A stretch of DNA of 64,000 nt, from the NCBI GenBank assembly GCA_963931655.1, contig OZ007036.1, forward strand, positions 744,001 to 808,000. Reading direction: 5' to 3'. The notes beneath the pieces were generated by a model that was given only the letters and a program-made list of their open reading frames with translations, ran no database searches and was not told where the DNA came from. Shown piece after piece: positions 5,892-15,374 of the stretch. The position numbers and the translations under genes are program-made. The first letter of the stretch is position 1. Every line of letters starts with the position of its first letter. This stretch comes from Butyricicoccus_B sp017886875. GTDB lineage: Bacteria; Bacillota; Clostridia; Oscillospirales; Butyricicoccaceae.

Positions 5892-7736
5892 ATGACCAAA
5901 AAACAAAAGAAAATGCGGCTTAGAATTATCGTAAGCCTTATACTTTACATTATTTGTATTCTCATTCCAGCCCAAAATATAATAAAACTTATACTTTTTC
6001 TTGTGCCTTATTTTATTATCAGTTATGATGTGCTTTTGAAAGCTATAAACAATATTAAAAATGGTCAAATTTTTGATGAGAATTTCTTAATGACTATTGC
6101 TACAATCGGTGCTTTTATAATTGGAGAATATACTGAAGGCGTGGCTGTAATGCTGTTTTATCAAGTTGGCGAGCTTTTCCAAAGTTATGCTGTTGGTAAA
6201 TCACGACAATCTATTGCTAGTCTTATGGATATACGACCTGATTTTGCAAATATTGAAAAAGATGGCGAAATTATTGAAGTCGACCCTGATGAAGTTGAAA
6301 TCGGTCAAACAATAATTGTTCAGGCAGGTGAAAAAATTCCTATTGATGGTATTGTTTTAGAAGGTTCATCTTCATTAGATACCGCAGCTCTTACAGGTGA
6401 AGCAATACCAAGAGATGTATGTAAAGGTAGTGAAGTTATAAGCGGTTGTATCAATCTAAGTGGTATGCTTAAAATACGCACAACAAAAGAGTTTGGTGAG
6501 TCTACCGTTTCAAAAATACTTGATTTAGTGGAAAACTCAAGCACTAAAAAGGCTAAAGCTGAAAACTTTGTTACAAAATTTGCACGTTACTACACCCCTA
6601 TTGTGGTTATCTTAGCGGCTATTTTGGCTATTAGCTTACCTTTTATAATAAATATATCTTTTGCTAATTCTTTTTATCGTGCACTCACATTTTTAGTTAT
6701 TTCATGCCCTTGTGCAATTGTTATTTCTATTCCTTTGAGCTTTTTTGGTGGTATAGGCGGTGCATCTAAGCAAGGTATACTTGTAAAAGGCGGAAACTAT
6801 TTAGAAGCACTTGCCAAACTAAAAATAGTGATTTTTGATAAAACAGGCACACTTACAAAGGGCGTATTTAATGTCAGTGAAGTTATAACTGCAAATGGTT
6901 TTTCTGAAAACGAAGTTATAGAATTTGCTTGTCTTGCAGAAAGTTATTCTAAACACCCAATCGCTTATGCTCTTAAAAATAAATATAATCAAAAAATAGA
7001 TTATTCAAGAATTTCTGATACAAAAGAGCTTGCAGGAATGGGCATTTCAGCTATAATAGATGGAAAATCTATTTTAATTGGAAATGAACGTCTAATGAAT
7101 AGCGAAAATATAGAATATAATGTTTATAATAGCTATGGAACAGTTATTTATGTTGCTATTGACAATAAGTATGCTGGCTGTATAAGTATTACAGATGAAA
7201 TAAAACCAAATGCGGATAAAGCGATAAAAAAGCTTTATGATTTAGGTATAAAAAAGACTGTTATGCTTACAGGCGATAATAAAAAAGCTGCAAGTCATGT
7301 TGCAAATATGCTAAATATTTCTGAGATGAAATGCGAATTACTACCTGCTGATAAAGTAACTGCTACTGAACAAATTTTAGATAATAAAAATAAAAATGAA
7401 GTGCTTGCATTTGTGGGTGATGGTATAAATGATGCACCTGTTTTATCTAGGGCAGATGTAGGGATTGCAATGGGTGGTTTAGGCTCTGATGCTGCTATTG
7501 AAGCTGCTGACGTTGTGTTAATGGACGATAAACTTGAAAAGCTTGCTGATGCAGTTAAAATTGCCCGCAAAACTATTTTAATAGTAAAGCAAAATATTAT
7601 TTTTGCTCTTGGGTGTAAGTTTCTTGTACTTATATTGGGTGCTTTGGGTTATGCTAATATGTGGGCGGCAGTTTTTGCAGATGTTGGTGTTGCTGTAATT
7701 GCAATTTTAAATTCATCAAGAATGTTAATGAAATAG
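5892..7736 (+). CDS. P1B-type heavy-metal ATPase (Cd/Zn/Pb efflux, CadA/ZntA-like)
   Basis: The 614-residue pump contains CPC in a membrane helix (272-274), phosphorylation motif DKTGTLT (316-322), HP (355-356), LTGDN (459-463) and GDGINDAP (509-516). A late membrane Lys (ALGCK, about 576) and Asp (FAD, about 597) fit the P1B-2 subgroup exporting Zn, Cd and Pb rather than copper pumps. The N-terminus is short, without the HMA domain, which the preceding gene supplies. It is the last gene of the ArsR-HMA-ATPase operon and is followed by a clear terminator. Confidence 0.9.
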   Translation: MTKKQKKMRLRIIVSLILYIICILIPAQNIIKLILFLVPYFIISYDVLLKAINNIKNGQIFDENFLMTIATIGAFIIGEYTEGVAVMLFYQVGELFQSYAVGKSRQSIASLMDIRPDFANIEKDGEIIEVDPDEVEIGQTIIVQAGEKIPIDGIVLEGSSSLDTAALTGEAIPRDVCKGSEVISGCINLSGMLKIRTTKEFGESTVSKILDLVENSSTKKAKAENFVTKFARYYTPIVVILAAILAISLPFIINISFANSFYRALTFLVISCPCAIVISIPLSFFGGIGGASKQGILVKGGNYLEALAKLKIVIFDKTGTLTKGVFNVSEVITANGFSENEVIEFACLAESYSKHPIAYALKNKYNQKIDYSRISDTKELAGMGISAIIDGKSILIGNERLMNSENIEYNVYNSYGTVIYVAIDNKYAGCISITDEIKPNADKAIKKLYDLGIKKTVMLTGDNKKAASHVANMLNISEMKCELLPADKVTATEQILDNKNKNEVLAFVGDGINDAPVLSRADVGIAMGGLGSDAAIEAADVVLMDDKLEKLADAVKIARKTILIVKQNIIFALGCKFLVLILGALGYANMWAAVFADVGVAVIAILNSSRMLMK

Positions 7737-7767
7737 TCGTCAGAATTTATTTTCTGACGATTTTTTT
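7737..7767 (+). terminator. Terminator of the metal-efflux operon
   Basis: TCGTCAGAA (7737-7745) pairs with TTCTGACGA (7752-7760), followed by seven T residues. Confidence 0.9.
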
Positions 7768-7846
7768 ATTCACAAAAAATTTATAGTAAATTAAGGTAAA
7801 GCGTGCTATAATAACCCCATATAAAAACATTGTAGGTGTATATGTA

Positions 7847-9010
7847 ATGGATTTAAATCGTAATAATATGCAAAAAATAGCATTGCTTATTGTGTTTACA
7901 ATAATGCTGCTTGTAGGATTGCAAAATATCGGCTATATTTATCTAGCATTAAAATCATTTTTTAGGCTTGTACTTCCCTTTGTTATAGGTGGTACTATAG
8001 CATTTATATTAAATGTGCCAATGAAATGTATAGAACGTAATTTATTTAGAGAAAAATATAAAAAAAATCCACTATATAAATTTCGTCGATTAATATCACT
8101 TTTATTAACTCTTGCACTTTTAATAGCTATTATTTCTATTTTATCACTTTTGATAATTCCGCAAATGGCAGAGTCAATTTTAACTGTCGGCTCTCGTATT
8201 TCTGTTGCAACAGGAAAACTGATAAATTATTTAAATACACTTGCTGTAACAAATCCAGAGCTTGTTAGTGAACTTGAAGATTTTGCAAGCAATTTACGTT
8301 CTATTGATTGGCAAAAAATAGGCGAAACTGTTTATAATTTCTTTGCAAATGGAAATATTTTAGGCAATACTTTTAGCTTTGCCTCATCTGTTATAAGTGG
8401 CTTTACTAACTTTATTATTGGTACAGTATTTGCAATATATCTTCTTTTACAAAAAGAAACTTTGGGCGGACAATTTAAAAGAGTTGTTTATTCTTTCTTC
8501 CCTGAAAAGCATGTAGACCGCTTTTTTGAAATCTGTCAGCTTGCAAGTGATACTTTCTCAAGTTTTATTTCTGGTCAATGTTTAGAGGCTTGTATTTTAG
8601 GCTCACTTTTCTTTATAGCTATGACGCTTTTAAGAATGCCTTATGCACTTATTATTTCCGTTTTAATCGCTGTAACTGCTCTTATTCCTGTGTTTGGTGC
8701 ATTTATCGGCTGTGGTGTAGGTATCTTCCTTATTTTAATTGTAAATCCTATTCAAGCTCTTTGGTTTTTAGTATTATTCTTAGTGCTTCAACAGCTAGAA
8801 AATAATTTGATTTATCCTCATGTTGTTGGTGGTTCGGTTGGATTGCCTTCTATTTGGGTGCTTATGGCGGTTACATTAGGTGCGAGCACTATGGGCGTTA
8901 TTGGTATGATTATAAATATACCGCTGTTTTCTGTAATTTACACTTTATTGAAACAATCTGTACGCCGCAGACTTAGAAACAAACATATTGATAAAAGCAA
9001 ACTAAAATAA
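7847..9010 (+). CDS. AI-2E family transporter (PerM/YtvI-like membrane protein)
   Basis: The 387-residue protein has about seven to eight membrane segments in the AI-2E/UPF0118 arrangement: an N-terminal pair, a long soluble part (about 110-190), then a C-terminal bundle with SFISGQCLEACILGSLFF, ALIPVFGAFIGCG, LVLQQLENNLIYPHVVGGSVGLPSIWVL and GVIGMIINIPLFSVIY. Family members include a quorum-signal exporter and sodium/proton antiporters, so the substrate cannot be assigned. A second, divergent member is at 24732-26000. It forms its own unit between a terminator and the htpG promoter region. Confidence 0.82.
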   Translation: MDLNRNNMQKIALLIVFTIMLLVGLQNIGYIYLALKSFFRLVLPFVIGGTIAFILNVPMKCIERNLFREKYKKNPLYKFRRLISLLLTLALLIAIISILSLLIIPQMAESILTVGSRISVATGKLINYLNTLAVTNPELVSELEDFASNLRSIDWQKIGETVYNFFANGNILGNTFSFASSVISGFTNFIIGTVFAIYLLLQKETLGGQFKRVVYSFFPEKHVDRFFEICQLASDTFSSFISGQCLEACILGSLFFIAMTLLRMPYALIISVLIAVTALIPVFGAFIGCGVGIFLILIVNPIQALWFLVLFLVLQQLENNLIYPHVVGGSVGLPSIWVLMAVTLGASTMGVIGMIINIPLFSVIYTLLKQSVRRRLRNKHIDKSKLK

Positions 9011-9081
9011 TTTGTTTTTTTTGTGAAATTATAAAGTTTTGCACTTGATTTTTTGGATTTTCAGTATTATCATTTTATGTG

Positions 9082-9108
9082 TTAGCACTCGTGCTTAACG
9101 AGTGCTAA
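9082..9108 (+). promoter_or_regulatory. CIRCE operator (HrcA site) upstream of htpG
   Basis: TTAGCACTC and GAGTGCTAA are perfect and separated by nine bases, 30 bases before the htpG ATG. It matches the CIRCE consensus as exactly as the site at groES (15293-15319). Confidence 0.95.
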
Positions 9109-9137
9109 AACTATTTTTTTCGAGGTGTATTCCTATT

Positions 9138-11033
9138 ATGGCTAAAAAAGAATTCCAAGCAGAGTCTAAAAGACTGCTTGACCTTATGATTCATTCTATT
9201 TATACTCACCATGAGATTTTTCTGCGTGAACTTATTTCAAATGCATCTGATGCAACTGATAAGCTCTACTATAATGCTATGCAGGAAGGCAAAACTGGTA
9301 TCACTCGTGACAGTCTGCCAATAACTCTTACAGTTGACAAAGATGCTCGCACACTGACTATTTCTGATAATGGCTGTGGTATGACTGCTGACGAGCTAGA
9401 AGAAAATCTTGGTACTATTGCCCGTTCTGGCTCTCTTGCTTTTAAACAGCAAATGGAAAAGAAAGATGATGTTGATATCATCGGTCAATTTGGTGTAGGT
9501 TTCTATGCTGCATTTATGGTTGCTAAAACAGTTAAGGTTATCTCTAAATCTGAAAAGACTGGAGAATGTAATGAATGGCTTTCTGATGGTGCTGATGGCT
9601 ATACTATTAACCCTTGCGAAAAGGCAAATGTCGGCACAGATATTATTCTAACAATCAAGGATAATACCGAAAATGAGAACTTTGATGAATATTTAGATAA
9701 TTATCGTATTCAAGCTATTGTTAAAAAATATTCTGATTATATCCGCTACCCTATTCAGATGGAAATGACACGCTCTCGTGTTAAAGAAGGCTCAGACCCA
9801 GAAAAACCAGAATATGAAGATTATACTGAGCTTACCACACTAAACTCAATGGTTCCAATCTGGAAAAAGTCAAAATCTGAACTAACAGATGATGATTACA
9901 ATAGTTTTTATAAGTCAAAATACTATGATTATCAAGACCCTGTATGTCATATTCACACAAATACTGAGGGTGCAGTAACTTATAATGCATTGCTGTTTAT
10001 TCCAGCGGCTGCACCATTTAACTACTACACCAAGGATTATGAAAAAGGACTTGCTCTATATTCTAATGGTGTAATGATTATGGAGCGTTGTGCAGACCTA
10101 CTTCCTGACCACTTTAATTTTGTTCGTGGCTTGGTTGATACTGCTGACCTTTCTCTTAATATCTCACGTGAAATGCTACAGCATGACCGTCATTTAAAAC
10201 TCATTGCAACAAATATTGAAAAGAAAATCAAATCAGAGTTATTATCTCTGCTTAAAAACAACAGAGAAAAATATGAAACTTTCTTCAAGGCATTTGGTGC
10301 ACAGCTAAAATATGGCACATATGTTGATTATGGCACTCATAAAGATTTATTAAGTGACCTGCTGATTTACCATTCCTCAAGTGAAAATAAGCTTGTAACA
10401 CTTGAAGAATATGTTTCCCGTATGAAGGAAGACCAAAAGTATATTTATTATGCTTGTGGTGAAAGCACAGCTAAAATTGATTTACTGCCACAAATGGAGC
10501 TTATTCGTGATAAGGGTTATGAAGTTCTATTTATGACTGATAGAATTGATGAGTTCTGTGTAAAAATGATGAGAAACTTCAAGGATAAAGAATTTAAGTC
10601 TATTACAGATGGTGATTTAGGACTTGAAAGCGACGAGCAAAAGAAAGAAATTGAAAAGCTTTCTGAAGAAAACAAGGCTTTACTTGAAAACATTAAGAGT
10701 TCACTTGGTGAGCGTGTAGCAAAAGTACAGCTTACAAACCGTTTAAAGTCACACCCTTGTTGTTTATCTGCTCAAGGTGCAGTTTCTCTTGAAATGGAAA
10801 AAGTGCTTAATGCTCAACGTATGGGCGGTGAACCAGAGGTTAAGGCAGAGCGTGTTTTAGAGCTTAACGCAAATCACCCTATCTTTAAAAAATTATCAGC
10901 TCTTGAAAATGACAGTGAAAAGCTAAAAACATATGCTGAAATCTTATATACACAAGCACAGCTAATAGAAGGCATTGCACCTGAAGACCCTGTTTCTTAT
11001 GCAAATGCTGTTTGCAGCCTGCTTTCTGAATAA
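9138..11033 (+). CDS. htpG: Molecular chaperone HtpG (Hsp90)
   Basis: The protein has 631 residues from ATG at 9138 (MAKKEFQAESKRLLDLM), behind CGAGGTG; an upstream in-frame ATG at 9102 lies inside the CIRCE operator and is rejected. GHKL ATPase motifs are clear: ELISNASDATDKL, DNGCGMT and GQFGVGFYAAFMV. The catalytic Arg loop LNISREMLQ and the C-terminal dimer region follow. The perfect CIRCE dyad in the leader puts it under HrcA, together with groESL. In Bacillus subtilis htpG is not an HrcA target, so this wiring differs. Confidence 0.95.
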   Translation: MAKKEFQAESKRLLDLMIHSIYTHHEIFLRELISNASDATDKLYYNAMQEGKTGITRDSLPITLTVDKDARTLTISDNGCGMTADELEENLGTIARSGSLAFKQQMEKKDDVDIIGQFGVGFYAAFMVAKTVKVISKSEKTGECNEWLSDGADGYTINPCEKANVGTDIILTIKDNTENENFDEYLDNYRIQAIVKKYSDYIRYPIQMEMTRSRVKEGSDPEKPEYEDYTELTTLNSMVPIWKKSKSELTDDDYNSFYKSKYYDYQDPVCHIHTNTEGAVTYNALLFIPAAAPFNYYTKDYEKGLALYSNGVMIMERCADLLPDHFNFVRGLVDTADLSLNISREMLQHDRHLKLIATNIEKKIKSELLSLLKNNREKYETFFKAFGAQLKYGTYVDYGTHKDLLSDLLIYHSSSENKLVTLEEYVSRMKEDQKYIYYACGESTAKIDLLPQMELIRDKGYEVLFMTDRIDEFCVKMMRNFKDKEFKSITDGDLGLESDEQKKEIEKLSEENKALLENIKSSLGERVAKVQLTNRLKSHPCCLSAQGAVSLEMEKVLNAQRMGGEPEVKAERVLELNANHPIFKKLSALENDSEKLKTYAEILYTQAQLIEGIAPEDPVSYANAVCSLLSE

Positions 11034-11048
11034 TAAGGAGTTTTTTAT

Positions 11049-11948
11049 ATGCCGCAAAGATTATTATTTGTCGTAAACCCAAACTCAGGCAAAGGCGAAA
11101 TGCGTCATCACATTGTTGATTGTGTAGATGCATTTGTTCGTGCAGAGTTTGAAGTTACACTATATACAACACAAAAATCTGGTGATGCTACTCGTATTGT
11201 AATTGAACGTGGTGCAGAATTTGACCGTATTGTATGCAGCGGTGGCGATGGTACATTAAATGAAACTGTTGCTGGACTTATGGCACTAAATGAAAAGCCA
11301 GCTTTAGGTTATATTCCATCTGGTACGACAAATGACTTTGCATCTAGTTTAAAAATACCTAAAAATCCTATTGATGCTACAAATCTTATTATAGATGGTA
11401 AACCATATCATGTTGATGTAGGGCAATTTAATGATAGATATTTCACCTATGTAGCTGGTTTTGGTGCATTTACTGAGGTTTCATATTCTACACCTCAGGT
11501 ATCTAAAAATACACTTGGTAGACTTGCTTATATTTTAGAGGGAATAAAATCATTACACACACTAAGACCTTATAGTGTTACAGTTAAAACCGACGAGCAG
11601 ATTATATCTGATAAATTTATCTTTGGTATGGTTACAAATGCCACAACGGTTGGTGGATTTAAAGGTATTATTGCAAATGATGTCGGGCTTGATGATGGGC
11701 TTTTTGAAATTTTTCTTGCAAAAGCACCAACAAATCCAATCGAACTGCAAATGACAATAAATGAGCTTTTAGTTTCACCAGATACAAATAAATTTATCAC
11801 TAGATTTAAAGCACAAAGAGTTGAATTTATTTCTGATGAAGAAATACCTTGGACTCTTGATGGTGAGTTCGGTGGAGCACCTAAAAATGTAGAAATTATA
11901 AACCATCAAAAAGCACTTAATATTTTTGCTGGCAATCCAAATGAATAA
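11049..11948 (+). CDS. Diacylglycerol/lipid kinase, DagK/YegS family
   Basis: The 299-residue protein starts 16 bases after htpG behind AAGGAG. It shows the kinase motifs NPNSGKGE (9-16), SGGDGTLNETVAGLM (about 61-75, the ATP-binding GGDGT) and GYIPSGTTNDFASSLKIP (about 85-102). The C-terminal half has DDGLFEIFL and TLDGEFGGAP, typical of the DgkB/YegS family. Members phosphorylate diacylglycerol to recycle it into phospholipid and lipoteichoic acid synthesis; some act on other lipids, so the exact substrate is open. Confidence 0.85.
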   Translation: MPQRLLFVVNPNSGKGEMRHHIVDCVDAFVRAEFEVTLYTTQKSGDATRIVIERGAEFDRIVCSGGDGTLNETVAGLMALNEKPALGYIPSGTTNDFASSLKIPKNPIDATNLIIDGKPYHVDVGQFNDRYFTYVAGFGAFTEVSYSTPQVSKNTLGRLAYILEGIKSLHTLRPYSVTVKTDEQIISDKFIFGMVTNATTVGGFKGIIANDVGLDDGLFEIFLAKAPTNPIELQMTINELLVSPDTNKFITRFKAQRVEFISDEEIPWTLDGEFGGAPKNVEIINHQKALNIFAGNPNE

Positions 11949-11952
11949 AATC

Positions 11953-11987
11953 AAAGGACGAATGAAATAAGTCATTCGTCCTTTTTT
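11953..11987. terminator. Bidirectional terminator between dagK and cbiET
   Basis: AAAGGACGAATGA and TCATTCGTCCTTT form a long perfect stem with T runs on both strands, between convergent genes. It overlaps the last codons of the minus-strand gene (stop at 11972). Confidence 0.88.
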
Positions 11988-13201
11988 GTATCTATATTTT
12001 CATTCATAAGCTCTTTACCGCCACATAGTAAAAACATAGGTTTATCTGAAAGCATCATAGTATGAGAACCTAGTGTTTTTGCCCTTGAGATTGTAAACTG
12101 GCTTACTTCAACCGCTGCAAATCTAAGGCTTGCTAAGGCTGCTTGTGCCTCTGATAGGCGTTCTAAATTATGAGCTGCTATAACAACCCTAATTTTATCG
12201 TTTTTATGTTTTAAAGATTGTAGTATTCTTTTAATTCCTCTAACATTATCGCCTACAAACACCGCATCTGGTATAATATCCACATTATGCTCTAGCATTT
12301 CAAGAGCATTGCCATATAAAGCAGCTATATTATAAAGCCCCAAATGCTCTTTATTTTGCTTTAGCATTTCAAATTCCCCAGCATCTTCTTCTATTGCGAT
12401 TACACTGCCCTTGTAAGCCATTCTAGCAAGCTCTACAGCCATTTCTCCACTGCCTGCACCTATATTTATAATTTTATCAGTCGGCTGTATACGCATTAAA
12501 TTCGCTGCACTCCAACGCACTTCTTGAGTCAGTGCATTTTCACATAATTTAAGCTCACTATCAAAAACAGTCTTTGTTTTATCATTGAAATTAGGATTTT
12601 CAATAATTATAACAGATGGATTTGCAAACTCATAATCACGCAAGTGTTTTGCCTCATCTTGAACAATACGCTCTCTACCTGTTGCAACTTTTGAACCTAC
12701 TGTAACCCTTATATTATTAAGTCCTGCATCACATAACATTCTACAAATATGGTCTGGTATATTTTCGCCACTTAAAAGCACAGCAACTTTTTTATTATAA
12801 CTTATAGCTGCCAGTAAATCTTCACTACCATATTCAAGCCAATAAATATCATCATAGCTTTGATTTGTTTTTGCACAAAGATACTGTACAGAGCTTACAC
12901 CTGCATAACATCTAACATCAGCATAAGCTTTAAGTTCATTGTAAAGCTGCTCACCCTTTTCAAAAAACAAGCTATCGCCCTCTAAAAGCAATACAATATG
13001 CTGTTTTTTGGACTCTATGGCAAGCTCTTTCATATCGCTAAACGGAACAACTCGCCATGTATCACGCAGAGTTATAAGCGTACCCGCAATTTTTCCGTTT
13101 GCATATACTTCATCTGCTGTTTTGATTATCTGAGTTACCTGTTCGGTAAGCAAACCTGCATGACCTGCACCTGCACCGATAATAGAAATAATTCGGCTCA
13201 T
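11972..13201 (-). CDS. cbiET: CobL/CbiET-type fusion: precorrin C5,15-methyltransferase (decarboxylating)
   Basis: The protein has 409 residues from ATG at 13201, nine bases after GGAGGG; an ATG two codons upstream is too close to that site. The N-half is a tetrapyrrole methylase (CbiE): ISIIGAGAGHAGLLT, LLEGDSLFFEKG, AGVSSVQYLCAKTNQSYDD. The C-half is a Rossmann methyltransferase (CbiT): LTQEVRWSAANLMRI, KIINIGAGSGEMAVELAR and VIAIEEDAGEFEML. It would methylate C5 and C15 and decarboxylate ring C of the corrin precursor in anaerobic B12 synthesis. Both halves deviate from the common motifs (GAGAGHA for GxGPGD) and no other cob/cbi gene is nearby. Confidence 0.8.
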   Translation of the reverse strand: MSRIISIIGAGAGHAGLLTEQVTQIIKTADEVYANGKIAGTLITLRDTWRVVPFSDMKELAIESKKQHIVLLLEGDSLFFEKGEQLYNELKAYADVRCYAGVSSVQYLCAKTNQSYDDIYWLEYGSEDLLAAISYNKKVAVLLSGENIPDHICRMLCDAGLNNIRVTVGSKVATGRERIVQDEAKHLRDYEFANPSVIIIENPNFNDKTKTVFDSELKLCENALTQEVRWSAANLMRIQPTDKIINIGAGSGEMAVELARMAYKGSVIAIEEDAGEFEMLKQNKEHLGLYNIAALYGNALEMLEHNVDIIPDAVFVGDNVRGIKRILQSLKHKNDKIRVVIAAHNLERLSEAQAALASLRFAAVEVSQFTISRAKTLGSHTMMLSDKPMFLLCGGKELMNENIDTKKDE

Positions 13202-13261
13202 TGTCATTTACCCTCCTATACAAAAAGCATATTTAGTATAGCAAAAATTTATTATAAAGTC

Positions 13262-13296
13262 AAAAACAGCTGAGCACTAAAACTGTGCCCAGCTGT
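13262..13296 (-). terminator. groESL terminator
   Basis: On the minus strand ACAGCTGGGCAC pairs with GTGCTCAGCTGT (one G-U) and is followed by TTTTTG, 13 bases after the groEL stop. Confidence 0.85.
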
Positions 13297-13308
13297 AAAA
13301 ATTTTATA

Positions 13309-14934
13309 TTAATACATACCGCCCATATCTGGAGCTGCTGGCATTGGAGGAGTTGGCTCCTTCTTATCAGCAACAATAGATTCGGTAGTTAGAAGCATAG
13401 ATGCAACAGAAGATGCATTCTGGATTGCAGAACGATTAACCTTAGTTGGGTCAACAATACCAGCTTCAATCATATCAACATAGGTTTCATTGTAAGCGTC
13501 AAAACCGTGGTTTACTTTACCAGAGTTCTTAACACGCTCAAGAACAACAGAACCGTCAACACCTGCATTTTCAGCAATCTGCTTTACAGGAGCCTCAAGA
13601 CCACGCATGATAATCTGTACACCAGTCTTTTCATCACCCTCAACAGTATCAAGCAGCTTTGCAACCTCTGGAATAGCGTTTACATAAGCAGTACCGCCAC
13701 CAGCTACAATGCCTTCTTCAACAGCTGCACGAGTAGCATTTAGAGCGTCCTCAATACGTAGCTTCATTTCCTTCATTTCGATTTCAGTAGCAGCACCAAC
13801 CTTGATTACTGCAACACCGCCAGCCAGCTTAGCTAAACGCTCTTGTAGCTTTTCACGGTCAAATTCAGAAGTAGTATTTTCGATTGCAGCACGGATAGTA
13901 GCAACACGAGCCTTGATAGCCTCAGGGTCACCAGCACCATCAACAATAGTGGTTGTTTCCTTGTTAACCTTAATCTGACGAGCCTGACCTAGCATTTCAA
14001 GAGTAGCGTCTTTAAGCTCAAGACCAACTTCCTCAGAAATTACAGTACCACCAGTTAGGATAGCGATATCCTGTAACATTTCCTTACGACGGTCGCCAAA
14101 GCCTGGAGCCTTAACAGCTACACAAGTGAAAGTACCACGTAGACGGTTAACAATCAGAGTAGATAGAGCCTCACCCTCGATATCCTCTGCAATGATAAGC
14201 AGCTTACGACCAGACTTTACAATTTGCTCAAGAAGTGGCAGTAAATCCTGAATAACAGCGATTTTCTTATCAGTGATAAGTACAACAGCGTCATCAAGAA
14301 CAGCTTCCATCTTCTCAGTGTCAGTTACCATGTAAGGGGTAACATAGCCACGGTCAAACTGCATACCTTCAACTACTTCAGAGTAAGTTTCAGCGGTTTT
14401 TGACTCCTCAACAGTGATAACACCATCAGTAGAAACCTTCTCCATAGCCTCAGCGATAAGAGTACCGATTTCCTCGTTACCAGAAGAAACAGCAGCTACA
14501 CGAGCAATATCAGCAGTACCATTTACCTTCTTAGAGTTAGCAGCGATAGCCTTAACAGCAGCCTCAACAGCCTTACTCATACCCTTACGCATAACCATTG
14601 GATTTGCACCAGCAGCAAGGTTCTTTAAGCCTTCACGAACAAAAGCCTGAGCTAAAACTGTAGCGGTAGTAGTACCATCACCAGCAAGGTCGTTAGTCTT
14701 AGTAGCAACTTCCTTAACTAGCTGAGCACCCATATTTTCAAATGGGTCATCAAGCTCAATATCCTTAGCGATAGTAACACCATCATTAGTGATTAGTGGA
14801 GCACCGTATTTCTTATCAAGAACAACATTGCGACCTTTAGGGCCTAGAGTAACTTTAACTGTATCTGCAAGCTGGTCTACACCACGTTGCAGGGACTTGC
14901 GAGCTTCTTCGCCAAACAAAATTTGCTTTGCCAT
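13309..14934 (-). CDS. groEL: Chaperonin GroEL (Hsp60)
   Basis: The 541-residue protein is essentially canonical: MAKQILFGEEARKSLQRGVD, VTLGPKGRNVVLDKKYGAP, NDGVTIAKDI, the ATPase core DLAGDGTTTATVLAQA and the C-terminal PDMGGMY. It forms the double-ring folding chamber with GroES. It follows groES by 34 bases with an AGGAGGAATT ribosome site. The C-terminal Gly-Met tail is short (one GGM), as is common in Clostridia. Confidence 0.98.
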   Translation of the reverse strand: MAKQILFGEEARKSLQRGVDQLADTVKVTLGPKGRNVVLDKKYGAPLITNDGVTIAKDIELDDPFENMGAQLVKEVATKTNDLAGDGTTTATVLAQAFVREGLKNLAAGANPMVMRKGMSKAVEAAVKAIAANSKKVNGTADIARVAAVSSGNEEIGTLIAEAMEKVSTDGVITVEESKTAETYSEVVEGMQFDRGYVTPYMVTDTEKMEAVLDDAVVLITDKKIAVIQDLLPLLEQIVKSGRKLLIIAEDIEGEALSTLIVNRLRGTFTCVAVKAPGFGDRRKEMLQDIAILTGGTVISEEVGLELKDATLEMLGQARQIKVNKETTTIVDGAGDPEAIKARVATIRAAIENTTSEFDREKLQERLAKLAGGVAVIKVGAATEIEMKEMKLRIEDALNATRAAVEEGIVAGGGTAYVNAIPEVAKLLDTVEGDEKTGVQIIMRGLEAPVKQIAENAGVDGSVVLERVKNSGKVNHGFDAYNETYVDMIEAGIVDPTKVNRSAIQNASSVASMLLTTESIVADKKEPTPPMPAAPDMGGMY

Positions 14935-14968
14935 GACTTAAATTCCTCCAATTAATAAAGATAATATA

Positions 14969-15253
14969 TTAGTCAACTACTGCGAGGATATCATTCTGAC
15001 GAACAATAATCAGTTCTTCGCCATCGATTTTAACCTCAGTGCCGGAATATTTGCTGGTGATTACCTTATCGCCAACCTTTACCTGCATTACAACTTCCTT
15101 GCCGTCAACCATTCCGCCAGGGCCAACTGCTAGAACCTCTGCTACCTGTGGCTTTTCCTTTGCAGAGCCTGCCAGAATAATTCCGCTTGCTGTGGTTTCC
15201 TCAGCCTCGACCATCTTAATTACAACACGGTCAGAAAGTGGCTTCAAAGTCAT
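14969..15253 (-). CDS. groES: Co-chaperonin GroES (Hsp10)
   Basis: The 94 residues give the family signature LKPLSDRVVIKMVEAEETTASGI and mobile-loop/barrel segments VLAVGPGGMVDG, VKVGDKVITSKYSGTEVK and IVRQNDILAVVD. AGGAGG lies just upstream of the ATG at 15253. First gene of groESL; promoter and CIRCE lie at 15293-15356. Confidence 0.98.
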   Translation of the reverse strand: MTLKPLSDRVVIKMVEAEETTASGIILAGSAKEKPQVAEVLAVGPGGMVDGKEVVMQVKVGDKVITSKYSGTEVKIDGEELIIVRQNDILAVVD

Positions 15254-15292
15254 AATATATTCCTCCTAAAATTTTGAATTTACAATTTCATT

Positions 15293-15319
15293 TTAGCACT
15301 CTAAGCTTACGAGTGCTAA
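15293..15319 (-). promoter_or_regulatory. CIRCE operator (HrcA site) of groESL
   Basis: TTAGCACTC and GAGTGCTAA are perfect with a nine-base spacer, between the promoter and groES. Confidence 0.96.
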
Positions 15320-15327
15320 CGATTATT

Positions 15328-15356
15328 ATAATACATCACTCATCTATAAATTGCAA
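15328..15356 (-). promoter_or_regulatory. groESL SigA promoter
   Basis: On the minus strand TTGCAA (15356-15351) and TATTAT (15333-15328) are 17 bases apart, immediately upstream of CIRCE. Confidence 0.75.
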
Positions 15357-15374
15357 GGGGTTAATTGTGTTTTT

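Noticed and set aside
13507..14650. Several + strand frames opposite groEL
   Set aside because: They mirror the conserved GroEL codons, have no ribosome sites and no similarity of their own.
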